A DNA stretch of 11,821 nucleotides, taken from contig JBBIOD010000055.1 of assembly GCA_037443545.1 (NCBI GenBank), positions 1 to 11,821 on the forward strand, read 5' to 3'. A model generated the notes under the pieces. That model ran no database searches, was not told where the DNA came from, and worked only from the letters and a program-made list of their open reading frames with translations. The stretch's first letter is position 1; each line of letters begins with the position of its first letter. Positions 1 to 7,244 of the stretch are shown piece by piece. The stretch comes from JASEGV01 sp037443545 (GTDB taxonomy: Bacteria; Bacteroidota; Ignavibacteria; UBA10030; BY39). The position numbers and the translations under genes were made by a program.

Positions 1-257
1 TGCACAACATAAAGTGTTCGCTCAACCCGCTTCAATTCCGCTTCGCTTCATTCCAACGGCACTGCGTACTTTTTGCAAACGATGGCTCAACAAAAGATGA
101 TATATCCACACCTCACTAATGCGTTGTATTGAGTTCGGCCTACCATGGTTTTCTGATCCGTTATTTGCCATCACTCTATAAATCACCGAAGAACAGGATA
201 GTCAAACGCCTTTTTAATTGTTTTGTTTCGCTGGATCTTAAAATGTCGAACTATCGG
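1..257. other. Non-coding left edge with imperfect inverted repeat
   Basis: I see no convincing gene in this stretch. Positions 2-100 are open in one plus-strand frame, but the 32-codon translation resembles no family I recognise. Three copies of CGCTTC lie at 28-33, 39-44 and 44-49. The sequence ACAACATAAAGTG at 4-16 is an imperfect inverse of CACTAATGCGTTGT at 114-127, and GCTCAAC occurs twice as a direct repeat (20-26 and 85-91). No clear Rho-independent terminator follows the kinase gene. Confidence 0.4.
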
Positions 258-893
258 CTATCCCGTATATCCAATCTCCATTAACTTGGCTTGTATCAAC
301 ATCAGCACGCGGTTAAAATCTCCCTTCTCGTGCACAAAATCTACTTCGTCCGATGGGATCACTAGCAGTGGACCGAGTTTATAGTTACCGATCCAATCTT
401 TGTAGTTCTCATCTAATTGTTCTAAATATGCGCGAGGAATCTTTTGTTCGTACTCGCGGCCTCGTTTTGCGATTTGCTCGAGTAAAGTTTCTATTTTTGC
501 TTCAAGATAAATCAGTAAACCGGGCGGTTGAAGATACTCCATCATCACTTTATAAAGCTCGACGTAATTTTTGTAATCGCGGTCGTCCATCTTCCCTATT
601 TTGTTTAGATTTTTTGCAAATATCTCAGCGTCCTCGTAAATCGATCTGTCCTGTATAACCGATGTATCCCCTTCGACAATAGATTTATGGTCGCGGAAAC
701 GTTTGGATAAAAAATAAACTTGTAAATTAAAAGACCAACGTCCCATATCGCCATAAAAATCGCTCAAATATGGATTATCATCAACCGATTCATAATAAGC
801 ATCCCAGCAGTATTCTTTTGCAAGAAGTCGTGTTAACGACGATTTGCCCGATCCGATATTACCAGCTACCGCCGCAAAGATTTTTGTTTTCAT
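258..893 (-). CDS. Deoxynucleoside kinase (dAK/dGK/dCK family)
   Basis: This is a cytosolic enzyme that phosphorylates deoxynucleosides in nucleotide salvage; the nucleoside preferred cannot be read from the sequence. From the ATG at 893 the protein has 211 residues, a normal family length. The P-loop GNIGSGKSS lies at residues 11-19, a conserved Glu (YYESV) near 35, the DRS motif (QDRSIYEDAEIF) near 81-92, and a LID arginine segment RGREYEQ at about 144-150. An in-frame TTG at 920 would add nine residues, but neither start has a clear Shine-Dalgarno site. I chose the ATG because it places the first beta strand right at the N-terminus, as in relatives. The gene is 123 bp downstream of the amidase gene and is probably a housekeeping neighbour rather than part of the catabolic cluster. 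Family is certain; substrate is unknown. Confidence 0.9.
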   Translation of the reverse strand: MKTKIFAAVAGNIGSGKSSLTRLLAKEYCWDAYYESVDDNPYLSDFYGDMGRWSFNLQVYFLSKRFRDHKSIVEGDTSVIQDRSIYEDAEIFAKNLNKIGKMDDRDYKNYVELYKVMMEYLQPPGLLIYLEAKIETLLEQIAKRGREYEQKIPRAYLEQLDENYKDWIGNYKLGPLLVIPSDEVDFVHEKGDFNRVLMLIQAKLMEIGYTG

Positions 894-1016
894 AAGGGAA
901 AAAATTTGGTTGAAATTCAATTAATTCGGTTCAAGATAATTGTTTTATTTATGAATTGCAAAATAGTGATACTCCCACGAAAAAAAATATTCAGCGTTGT
1001 GGGCTTTGGAAAAATA
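894..1016. other. Intergenic spacer, kinase/amidase boundary
   Basis: This spacer separates the 3' end of the catabolic cluster from the kinase gene. Read on the minus strand it contains CCCAC and GTGGG arms separated by about 20 nt, with a T-run inside the loop rather than after the stem, so it is not a standard intrinsic terminator. A promoter for the kinase gene would be expected here, but I cannot identify convincing -35 and -10 boxes. Confidence 0.3.
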
Positions 1017-2474
1017 TTAAAACAACTTGAGAGTTTCAATTACGGATGCAATTTTCAACAACTCCTCATCTTTCCAGTAATTTCCTACTAACTGCAAACC
1101 GAATGGAAGTCCGTTCGCAAACTTACCAGCCGGTAAATTTATTGCAGGTAGTCCGGCAAACGTCCAGGGTAAATTCATTATCGGATCACCTGTCGAATCC
1201 AATCCGTGGGGTGCATGACCAACTGTCGAAGGTGTTATGAAAGCTGTTATATTGTTGCGATCCATTATCTCAATTAATTCCGAACGAAAATGAGCGCGAT
1301 CGTTTCTACAATTTCCTAATTCATTCTCTTTTATGCTTTGTCCTTTCAATATCAACTCGACAGTTTTCGGATTATACAGATGTGAATATTTATCAAACCA
1401 ATTTTGATGAACAATTGCCGCTTCAGCCGCTATTAATTTGTTGTGAATATGAACTAAGTCCTCAAAATTTTTCATCACTTCCATTCGCACAATCATAAAA
1501 CCTGTTTTTTCCAATCGCCTCACGGCTTCCCAAAAATGTATTAATGTTTCTGGTTGAGCTTTTCGAAGATACACACCTTCGGGAATGCACAACTTGTCCG
1601 CTGAATCGTGCCATCGGTGCGAGCAAGCAGGTTTGATTTTATCTGTGGCTTCTACAGCGGTCCACTTTTCACACAGAACCGAAGCGGCAAATTCAGCACT
1701 CTCAACATCGGATGTAAAGAAGCCAATTTGGTCAACGGTTGGCGAAAACGGCACAATACCATCGGTATCGATGCGGTTTTGGCTTGGCTTGAAGCCCACA
1801 ACTCCACAAAAAGCTGCTGGACGGATTACAGAACCTATTGTTTGCGTTCCCAGCGCAAGCGGAGTTTGTCCCGATGCGACTGCGGCAGCAGAACCGCTAG
1901 ATGAACCGCCGGGTGTGTGATTGAAATTATGAGGATTGCGGGTTGGTCCCGGCGAAAAATATGCAAACTCTGTTGTTACGGTTTTTCCTAAAACCAAAGC
2001 GCCAGCGGACTTGAGCGATTTTACAGCTTGTCCTTCTGGTGCTTCAAAAATATTTGATGGTAAATTACTTCCTGCTTTCGTCCCGAATCCATCAACATTA
2101 AATAAATCTTTAATGCCAACGGGAATTCCAAACAACGGTGGATGCTCATCATCATTTTTAATTTTTGATTCAAGTTGCTCGGCTTCCCGGCGCAATCTTT
2201 CGAAGCGATTCCTGACGTATCTATCGAGTGGAAGACTCGTAGAGGTCGTAGATGGTTCGTCAAGAAAAGCTTTGATGTGCGGCTCGACAAGTTCAAATCT
2301 TTTTTGAATCTGGTCGATGTACGATTTTAGAGATAGCTCACCGCTTCGAAGTTTATCAGCAATCCGTTTTAGAGAATTAGCTATAGGTTCGACGGCAAAA
2401 CTTTTTGTCGATAAATTTTCGTCCAATGATATTATTCTTTTATATCCGGGAAGGCTACAATCCTGCAGATGCAT
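1017..2474 (-). CDS. Amidase-signature family hydrolase (candidate malonamate/oxamate amidase)
   Basis: The protein belongs to the amidase-signature family, which hydrolyses amide bonds with a Ser-cisSer-Lys triad. All three residues are visible: Lys122 in GIPVGIKDLF, cis-Ser191 in GGSSSGSAAAVA, and nucleophile Ser215 in TQTIGSVIRPA. The Ser191-Ser215 spacing of 24 matches GatA, FAAH and malonamidase E2. The C-terminal INLPAG...GLPFGLQLVG block is also typical. Length is 485 residues. The ATG at 2474 gives a 43-nt overlap with the cyclase gene and about 15 residues more than expected; a TTG at 2426, just after the cyclase stop, is an alternative start. No strong Shine-Dalgarno site supports either. 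The family contains malonamidase, so removing NH3 from a small amide acid made by the neighbouring carbamoyltransferase set is plausible (inference). It is not allophanate hydrolase, whose C-terminal domain is absent, and no gatB or gatC lies nearby. Confidence 0.88.
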   Translation of the reverse strand: MHLQDCSLPGYKRIISLDENLSTKSFAVEPIANSLKRIADKLRSGELSLKSYIDQIQKRFELVEPHIKAFLDEPSTTSTSLPLDRYVRNRFERLRREAEQLESKIKNDDEHPPLFGIPVGIKDLFNVDGFGTKAGSNLPSNIFEAPEGQAVKSLKSAGALVLGKTVTTEFAYFSPGPTRNPHNFNHTPGGSSSGSAAAVASGQTPLALGTQTIGSVIRPAAFCGVVGFKPSQNRIDTDGIVPFSPTVDQIGFFTSDVESAEFAASVLCEKWTAVEATDKIKPACSHRWHDSADKLCIPEGVYLRKAQPETLIHFWEAVRRLEKTGFMIVRMEVMKNFEDLVHIHNKLIAAEAAIVHQNWFDKYSHLYNPKTVELILKGQSIKENELGNCRNDRAHFRSELIEIMDRNNITAFITPSTVGHAPHGLDSTGDPIMNLPWTFAGLPAINLPAGKFANGLPFGLQLVGNYWKDEELLKIASVIETLKLF

Positions 2475-3211
2475 GATTCTAGTTCAATCGCCCGCCAAGG
2501 AAACGCACCAATGTAAGTTCTTTTATTGGATAGCAGGTTAATATCGCCGCCGACGTTTTCAGCATGGATTATTTTCTTCGGAAAAAGTTTAAAGTGCATC
2601 TGTTGATAATCTTTTTTCGGAAAAAGTTCTTCGAGCGTTTTACCATATTTTTTCTTCATGTGTTCCGAGGCTTCCGTAGCCAAGCCGTATAAATCTTCCG
2701 ACCATTTTCTGATAATCGTATTCATCGGATGGTCGGCGCTTCCGCAATCAACACCAATCCATTTGAATTGCATTTCTTCGCACCATTCAACGAACTCGCG
2801 TGCGGGTCCGGGATGTTTGCAAAAATATCGTATCTCGTTAGCTTCGGGTTGATCCCACGCATATTTATGGTAGCCGGTATTAATAATCAAGATGTCGCCT
2901 TTTCGAATATCAGCACGCTCCATCAGCATCTTCGATGTGTAAATATCGTAATCTCCCATTATGTCGGAGATGTCGACGACAACGCCAGCCCCGACAAAAT
3001 CTTCAATCGGCTGATTACCGATTGTTCTTCCGGCGGTGTGGAAATGGATTTCGCCATCCATGTGCGTTCCGATGTGATTGCTTGTACTGATGATTTGTCC
3101 GTTTGCACCGTTAGAAGAAAGTCGTTTAAAAAAATGCACTTTCAACGGTTCATAAGTGGGCCATGCTGGTGTCATTACTGATAGTCGTTGTGTTAAATCA
3201 ATTATTTTCAT
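2432..3211 (-). CDS. Cyclase-family metal-dependent hydrolase (kynurenine formamidase/isatin hydrolase superfamily)
   Basis: The protein has 259 residues, normal for the family whose characterised members (bacterial kynurenine formamidase KynB, isatin hydrolase) hydrolyse amide bonds, in isatin hydrolase a ring lactam. The signature appears as HIGTHMDGEIHF: His46, His50, Asp52 and His56 are the expected metal ligands or catalytic residues, and HAENVGG (Glu218) near the C-terminus matches the second conserved site. The usual Pro of DxPxHF is replaced by Glu54. The ATG at 3211 is supported by AAAGGA six nt upstream. The gene begins 20 bp after allG and overlaps the amidase gene, so the three are probably co-transcribed. 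Within the cluster a role in opening an oxidised lactam or imide ring is plausible (inference). No tryptophan-degradation genes lie nearby, so kynurenine formamidase is unlikely. Confidence 0.85.
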   Translation of the reverse strand: MKIIDLTQRLSVMTPAWPTYEPLKVHFFKRLSSNGANGQIISTSNHIGTHMDGEIHFHTAGRTIGNQPIEDFVGAGVVVDISDIMGDYDIYTSKMLMERADIRKGDILIINTGYHKYAWDQPEANEIRYFCKHPGPAREFVEWCEEMQFKWIGVDCGSADHPMNTIIRKWSEDLYGLATEASEHMKKKYGKTLEELFPKKDYQQMHFKLFPKKIIHAENVGGDINLLSNKRTYIGAFPWRAIELESCICRIVAFPDIKE

Positions 3212-3217
3212 TTTGTT

Positions 3218-3223
3218 TCCTTT
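3218..3223 (-). promoter_or_regulatory. Shine-Dalgarno site of cyclase-family gene
   Basis: On the minus strand AAAGGA lies six nt before the ATG at 3211, in the 20-bp gap after allG. It fixes the start of the hydrolase gene and shows that this organism uses Shine-Dalgarno pairing. Confidence 0.65.
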
Positions 3224-3231
3224 AATTCGTT

Positions 3232-4641
3232 TTAGGTTTTTATTTTTTTGAAATTTATTAATGCTTTCTCAAAACATTCCATTGGTGGATTTACAAGTCC
3301 GGCGCCGACTTGTCCGATGCCGGCATTTTTGTGTGCGATGCCTGTGTTAATAATTGGTAAGATTTGGGTTTCAATCACTTTGCGTATATCGATGCCTGTA
3401 GCTGTCCCACGAAAATTCAAAGCGGGGATTTGAAAATGTTTACTCTCCGATAAAGTTATTTGATACATCTGTTGAGAATAGTCGAGAGCATCTGAAGCCT
3501 TGCCACCTACGAAGCCGACAATTGCCGGGGCGCACGCCATAGCGAACCCCCCGATACCAGACGTCTCGGTAATCACCGAATCGCCAAGGTCAAGCGCCGC
3601 ATCGTTTTCGGTGTAACCGGGAAAATAGAGTCCTCGAACTTTCGGCGATTTAGCTGTAAACCATTTTCCTTTTAAACCAGCAACCTGAATTCCGAATTCA
3701 GTCCCATTTCGCGCCATCGTTGTAACGATTGTCGAATTTTCGATCCCCTCAGCCGCTTCCATTATAGATTTGCTTGCAGGCATCGACAAGTTCAAACCGA
3801 AATGGTCGTTCGAATGAATGAACTCAAGAACTTTTACCTTCTGTTCATTCGAAAAATCGGTCCGTGCGATTGCCGGTGCGATTTCACGGAGGAAGAGTGA
3901 TGTGAAAGCTTTGTTCCGGTTATGACATTCATCCCCCATTTGAAGTGCTTGTGAAATTAATATTCGCAGATCTATTTCACCTTTTATGTCTAACGACTGT
4001 TTTAAGATTGGATACAATTCATCACTCATCCAGTTGAGTCGTCGTATAACTTCCTCACCGTATGCGCCGAACCTCAGAACTTTTCCTAGTCCTTCGTTCA
4101 TCGTTGCATAAGCTAAATTCCCATATTCATCATTCTTCACAATCCAAACCGGCATCGAGGCGGTAACAATTCCAGCCATCGGTCCGACTGTATGGAAGTG
4201 ATGGCAGGGGGAAAAAGCAATTTCTTCGGATGCAATCTTTTCGGCACCATCAACGTCTTGGGCTAAACCTTCATAAAATAATCCACCGATCACCGCACCC
4301 CGCATCGGTCCGCACATATTTTCCCAAGTTACTGGTGGACCAGCGTGTAAAATTGTTTTCTCTTTAAAATTCGGAATAACATCTTTAGCAATCCCTAAAC
4401 CTATAAGTTTCGGATGGCCGTTAGCGATGATTTCAAGAACCTTCCCGTTGGCAGATTCTACTTCGTCAGTATAAAGGGCAGATAAAAGATCTAGCAACTC
4501 TTTATTTCCAGATGCCGGAGGCTTCCATCTAACGTGTATCGATTTTACATGTTGCGATTGCAAGTCGGCAGAGAATGACTCGATTCCCAAATTTATTACT
4601 GATAATTTATTCGAGAATAATTCTTCGATTTGTTGTAACAT
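3232..4641 (-). CDS. allG: DUF1116 protein, AllG/YlbE-type component of oxamate carbamoyltransferase
   Basis: This DUF1116 protein has 469 residues, somewhat longer than E. coli YlbE. Family-typical blocks are present: NMCGPMRGAVIGGLFYEG (108-125), FSPCHHFHTVGPMAG (143-157), MGDECHNRNKA (235-245), RNGTEFGI (311-318), TETSGIGGFAMACAPA (358-373) and GIAHKNAGIGQVGAGLV (434-450). In E. coli, YlbE, FdrA and YlbF (also named AllG, AllF and AllH) are linked to oxamate carbamoyltransferase activity, which makes carbamoyl phosphate and oxamate from oxalurate in anaerobic allantoin use. The substrate here may differ because the neighbours differ. The ATG at 4641 has no clear Shine-Dalgarno site. The gene is separated from fdrA by 181 bp holding an inverted-repeat element, whereas the other partners are tightly coupled. 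Family assignment is firm; exact substrate is inferred. Confidence 0.9.
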   Translation of the reverse strand: MLQQIEELFSNKLSVINLGIESFSADLQSQHVKSIHVRWKPPASGNKELLDLLSALYTDEVESANGKVLEIIANGHPKLIGLGIAKDVIPNFKEKTILHAGPPVTWENMCGPMRGAVIGGLFYEGLAQDVDGAEKIASEEIAFSPCHHFHTVGPMAGIVTASMPVWIVKNDEYGNLAYATMNEGLGKVLRFGAYGEEVIRRLNWMSDELYPILKQSLDIKGEIDLRILISQALQMGDECHNRNKAFTSLFLREIAPAIARTDFSNEQKVKVLEFIHSNDHFGLNLSMPASKSIMEAAEGIENSTIVTTMARNGTEFGIQVAGLKGKWFTAKSPKVRGLYFPGYTENDAALDLGDSVITETSGIGGFAMACAPAIVGFVGGKASDALDYSQQMYQITLSESKHFQIPALNFRGTATGIDIRKVIETQILPIINTGIAHKNAGIGQVGAGLVNPPMECFEKALINFKKIKT

Positions 4642-4677
4642 TATTTTGATTGTTAATTTATTTTATCACGATTATTA

Positions 4678-4815
4678 AACCGTCCCTAAAGAGGCTTCTT
4701 TGTTTTCTTTTTTTTTCTTTCTCTAAATATTCTGCCGCTCTGGGACAGTCTCTTTAGTAACGAAATATTTTTAGCAAGCGATTCGAAATATTTGATAATC
4801 CTTTTAGGGATGGTA
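4678..4815. repeat. Inverted-repeat element with three related arms between fdrA and allG
   Basis: Plus-strand ACCGTCCCTAAAGAGG (4679-4694) is an imperfect inverse of CCTTTTAGGGATGGT (4800-4814), with one unpaired base and one mismatch or wobble. A third arm, AGTCTCTTTAG (4747-4757), pairs with CTAAAGAGGCT (4686-4696) with a single G-U wobble. The left arm can therefore pair with either of the others, but not both. Between the arms lies a long T/C-rich tract (about 4696-4726). It could be a small non-autonomous mobile or palindromic element, a degenerate bidirectional terminator, or an attenuator or processing site that sets allG levels relative to fdrA. I cannot see a clear target-site duplication. 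Confidence 0.5.
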
Positions 4816-4822
4816 TAGATTT

Positions 4823-6376
4823 TTATTTTTTTAAAACAATTTCCTTGATCTTTGCTGCTAACTTTACTGCCTGATAATTACTCGGCATACAGATTACGCC
4901 CGCTTGTTTAAGTTTTCCTTCTTGTGCGGATAGAACTTGCGGGTCTTCTTCTGTTCCGCAAACGGAAGCGATCACCGAAAGATAGCCGCCACGTTTTTCA
5001 AACTCCGTTTTAGCTTGTTTTATACTTTCGATCATCGCGCCGGCCGGGTCGTCGTGCGAACCGTACCCCAAAACTATATCCAGCAGAACAACAGCAACTT
5101 GATAATCTTTTGCCTCGTTCAATAATCGCAATTTCCTGTACGACGGGTCTATCATCGGGTGAGCTTTACCCTTAGTAAATTCGTCGTCACCGAGGTCGAT
5201 AATTGTATCACTCAGCGAAACACGGCTGTCGGTAAGTTTCGTCTCAGCGTCGATTGTTGTGTTGGAATAAATTAGTCCGAAACTTTTTTGCAGGTAAATA
5301 ATCGATTCATCGCAAAGCGTTCCCCCAGTGTACAAACCACGTATGTACTTTTGGTTTGAAGACATTTTCGCTGTCTCCGATTCAGCGGTAGTTCTGATTT
5401 CATTTTCACAAACATAACCTCCGATGGTTTTACCCGTTGCAATCTGCACAGCTTTTATTGCTGCCTCTTCAAGATTGTCGGCGGCAACTAAATTATATTT
5501 TTCAATTACATCTTTTCTTCCACCCAAAAAGCAAACAACAACGGGCTTGATGCACTTCGATGCTGTTGCTAAAACTTTTTCCATTACACTTTCTGCAGGC
5601 GGTTTCGAAATCAGCACGATTACTTTTGTTTTTGGGTCTTCGTTTAATGCATTAATTCCGAGCAGCATCGTTTTTCCGCCAACCGCTTCCGATAAATCTC
5701 TGCCACCTGTTCCGATAAGTTGAGTAATCCCCGAACCCATTCGTGCAATCAAACTGCTTACTTGCTGACTGCCGGTTCCTGAAGCTCCTACTATTCCGAT
5801 CGGACCTTTCGGAACGACATTTGCGAAAGCCAGCGGCACTCCATTAATTATCGCCGTTCCGCAATCGGGTCCCATAAGGAGCAAGCCTTTGGAAACGGCC
5901 AGATTTTTTAACTGAATTTCCTGTTCAACGCTTACATTATCGCTGAATATCATCACGTGTTTATTGGCTAAAAGTCCTTTTTTTGACTCATAATAAGCAT
6001 ATTCTCCTGGAATAGAGACCAGCACAATATTCGCGTCCGGATTTTTTCGTAAAGTATAATCAAACGAAACCGGTTTATCTTCAGACGTTTTTTGTTCAGC
6101 AATGCCTTTTTGGTTTAATAAATTTTCGATTGACTTAGATAAACTTTCAAATGTTCGTTCGTCTTCAACTCGAATTGCGATTACTAAATCGTTCGGCCCC
6201 GCTGCATCCAACCCATCATCGAACAAATTTATATCTTTTAAATAATTTTTATTCGACTCTGTGCCCATCGATATAACAGCATCAAGAACGTGAGGCAACA
6301 ATTTTGCTTTATCCGACAAGTGCATCAAGCTGACTGAATCGTAGTAAGAATTTTTTTTGATTATAATTTTATGCAT
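4823..6376 (-). CDS. fdrA: FdrA (AllF), acyl-CoA-synthetase-like component of oxamate carbamoyltransferase
   Basis: The protein has 517 residues from the ATG at 6376. Its N-terminus (KKNSYYDSVSLM, then SMGTESNK, then GPNDLVIAIRVE) is strongly FdrA-like. A succinyl-CoA-synthetase-alpha-like region follows, with MGPDCGTAI at about 168-176 and the nucleotide/CoA-type loop GPIGIVGASGTGSQQ at about 191-205. The C-terminal ligase-like part holds LGDDEFTKGKAHPMIDP (about 395-411), LGYGSHDDPAG and CGTEEDPQ. E. coli FdrA has 555 residues, so this one is slightly short. With AllG and AllH it is expected to transfer a carbamoyl group to phosphate, giving carbamoyl phosphate. The start overlaps the stop of the DUF2877 gene by 8 nt (ATGCATAA), so translation is coupled. 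A GGGA lies ten nt upstream. The neighbourhood and the FdrA-type N-terminus exclude a TCA-cycle succinyl-CoA synthetase. Confidence 0.93.
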   Translation of the reverse strand: MHKIIIKKNSYYDSVSLMHLSDKAKLLPHVLDAVISMGTESNKNYLKDINLFDDGLDAAGPNDLVIAIRVEDERTFESLSKSIENLLNQKGIAEQKTSEDKPVSFDYTLRKNPDANIVLVSIPGEYAYYESKKGLLANKHVMIFSDNVSVEQEIQLKNLAVSKGLLLMGPDCGTAIINGVPLAFANVVPKGPIGIVGASGTGSQQVSSLIARMGSGITQLIGTGGRDLSEAVGGKTMLLGINALNEDPKTKVIVLISKPPAESVMEKVLATASKCIKPVVVCFLGGRKDVIEKYNLVAADNLEEAAIKAVQIATGKTIGGYVCENEIRTTAESETAKMSSNQKYIRGLYTGGTLCDESIIYLQKSFGLIYSNTTIDAETKLTDSRVSLSDTIIDLGDDEFTKGKAHPMIDPSYRKLRLLNEAKDYQVAVVLLDIVLGYGSHDDPAGAMIESIKQAKTEFEKRGGYLSVIASVCGTEEDPQVLSAQEGKLKQAGVICMPSNYQAVKLAAKIKEIVLKK

Positions 6377-7244
6377 CAACTTTATATCCCTGATTTTCTA
6401 ATCCAAACAATACACCAGCGATTATATCTGCCCCTGAAGATGAACCGAACGATCCGATCTCTGATAGTTCCCTCATGTATTCCTTCCCGTCGTTGATTTG
6501 TCGAAACAAATTTTTAAGAGGAATATAGATATGATTTTTAATAAGTGCATTCAACATATTATAACTGATTATTCCGGTTTCTTTTTTATTTTCTTCTAAA
6601 AATATTTCTAATTCTTTTATAAAATTTCCGCCGCCACCGAATGTTTTCCACACAGCTAAAAGGCCATACAAAAAATCATCGCCCGCTGGGGTTAATCCTG
6701 GCCCAAGTCCTAAAAGTTTTTTTACTTCATTCAGAAATTTTCTTGAATCGTTTGCATTTATACTACTTTGAATCGAAAGTATGATAATTTTAAACTTCTC
6801 AATCAAAGCATCTTCTGCTCGATGATTATGATAAATATTTAGTAAGTTGCTCCGACTATGGATTACTTTGAAAACATTCGTTTTAAATAATTTAATATCT
6901 GTTTCCGAAAGTTTCAGATATCTTTCGATTTCAGTCTTCACAACGCCACATGTTTCAAGCGAGACACCAAATTCGTCATATCTAGAATTGAAACTCAATA
7001 TCGGATAGTTTAATTCACAGACAGAATTTTGTGCTATATTATGAATGGAATTAAACACAAAAATATCGTTGAAAACAATATTCGTTGGAGATAACTGCAC
7101 ATCGGGTGAAGTAAAAGTTAATAACATTTCACCGTTATAAAAATTAATAGCTTTAGTAAAAATAGAATGTATGTTAAAGAGTCTATTATTGGTTTTAGGA
7201 AGAATTGAATTTAGATATGAAGCTATTTCTATATGATTATTCAC
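6369..7244 (-). CDS. allH: DUF2877 protein, AllH/YlbF-type component of oxamate carbamoyltransferase
   Basis: This is the third member of the FdrA/DUF1116/DUF2877 set. The diagnostic GLGPGLTPAGDDFLYG lies at about 179-194 and the C-terminal GSSSGADIIAGVLFG near 269-283. With the GTG start at 7244 the protein has 291 residues and overlaps the Mo-subunit stop by 8 nt (GTGAATAA), the same geometry as the allH/fdrA junction. An in-frame ATG at 7283 would add 13 residues (MFGRLCKKRR...) and give a 47-nt overlap; its GAGG directly abuts the ATG, too close to work as a Shine-Dalgarno site. I favour the GTG but cannot exclude the ATG. The middle (about 50-150) is rich in Asn, Ile, Phe and Lys and is poorly conserved by eye. 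The subunit's molecular role in the carbamoyltransferase is not settled to my knowledge. Confidence 0.87.
   Translation of the reverse strand: MNNHIEIASYLNSILPKTNNRLFNIHSIFTKAINFYNGEMLLTFTSPDVQLSPTNIVFNDIFVFNSIHNIAQNSVCELNYPILSFNSRYDEFGVSLETCGVVKTEIERYLKLSETDIKLFKTNVFKVIHSRSNLLNIYHNHRAEDALIEKFKIIILSIQSSINANDSRKFLNEVKKLLGLGPGLTPAGDDFLYGLLAVWKTFGGGGNFIKELEIFLEENKKETGIISYNMLNALIKNHIYIPLKNLFRQINDGKEYMRELSEIGSFGSSSGADIIAGVLFGLENQGYKVDA

Noticed and set aside
1017..2474. Allophanate hydrolase or GatA
   Set aside because: There is no C-terminal allophanate-hydrolase domain, no urea carboxylase next door, and no gatB or gatC in the window.
2432..3211. Kynurenine formamidase of tryptophan degradation
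   Set aside because: The family is right, but no tryptophan dioxygenase or kynureninase gene is nearby and the signature motif is atypical.
4696..4740. Simple T-tail intrinsic terminator after fdrA
   Set aside because: The T-rich tract is on the plus strand; in the transcript it is an A/G-rich run and does not follow a stem, so it is not a standard terminator for the minus-strand genes.
4823..6376. Succinyl-CoA synthetase alpha subunit
   Set aside because: Only the middle domain looks alike. The N-terminus and C-terminal half are FdrA-type and the neighbours are AllH and AllG homologues.
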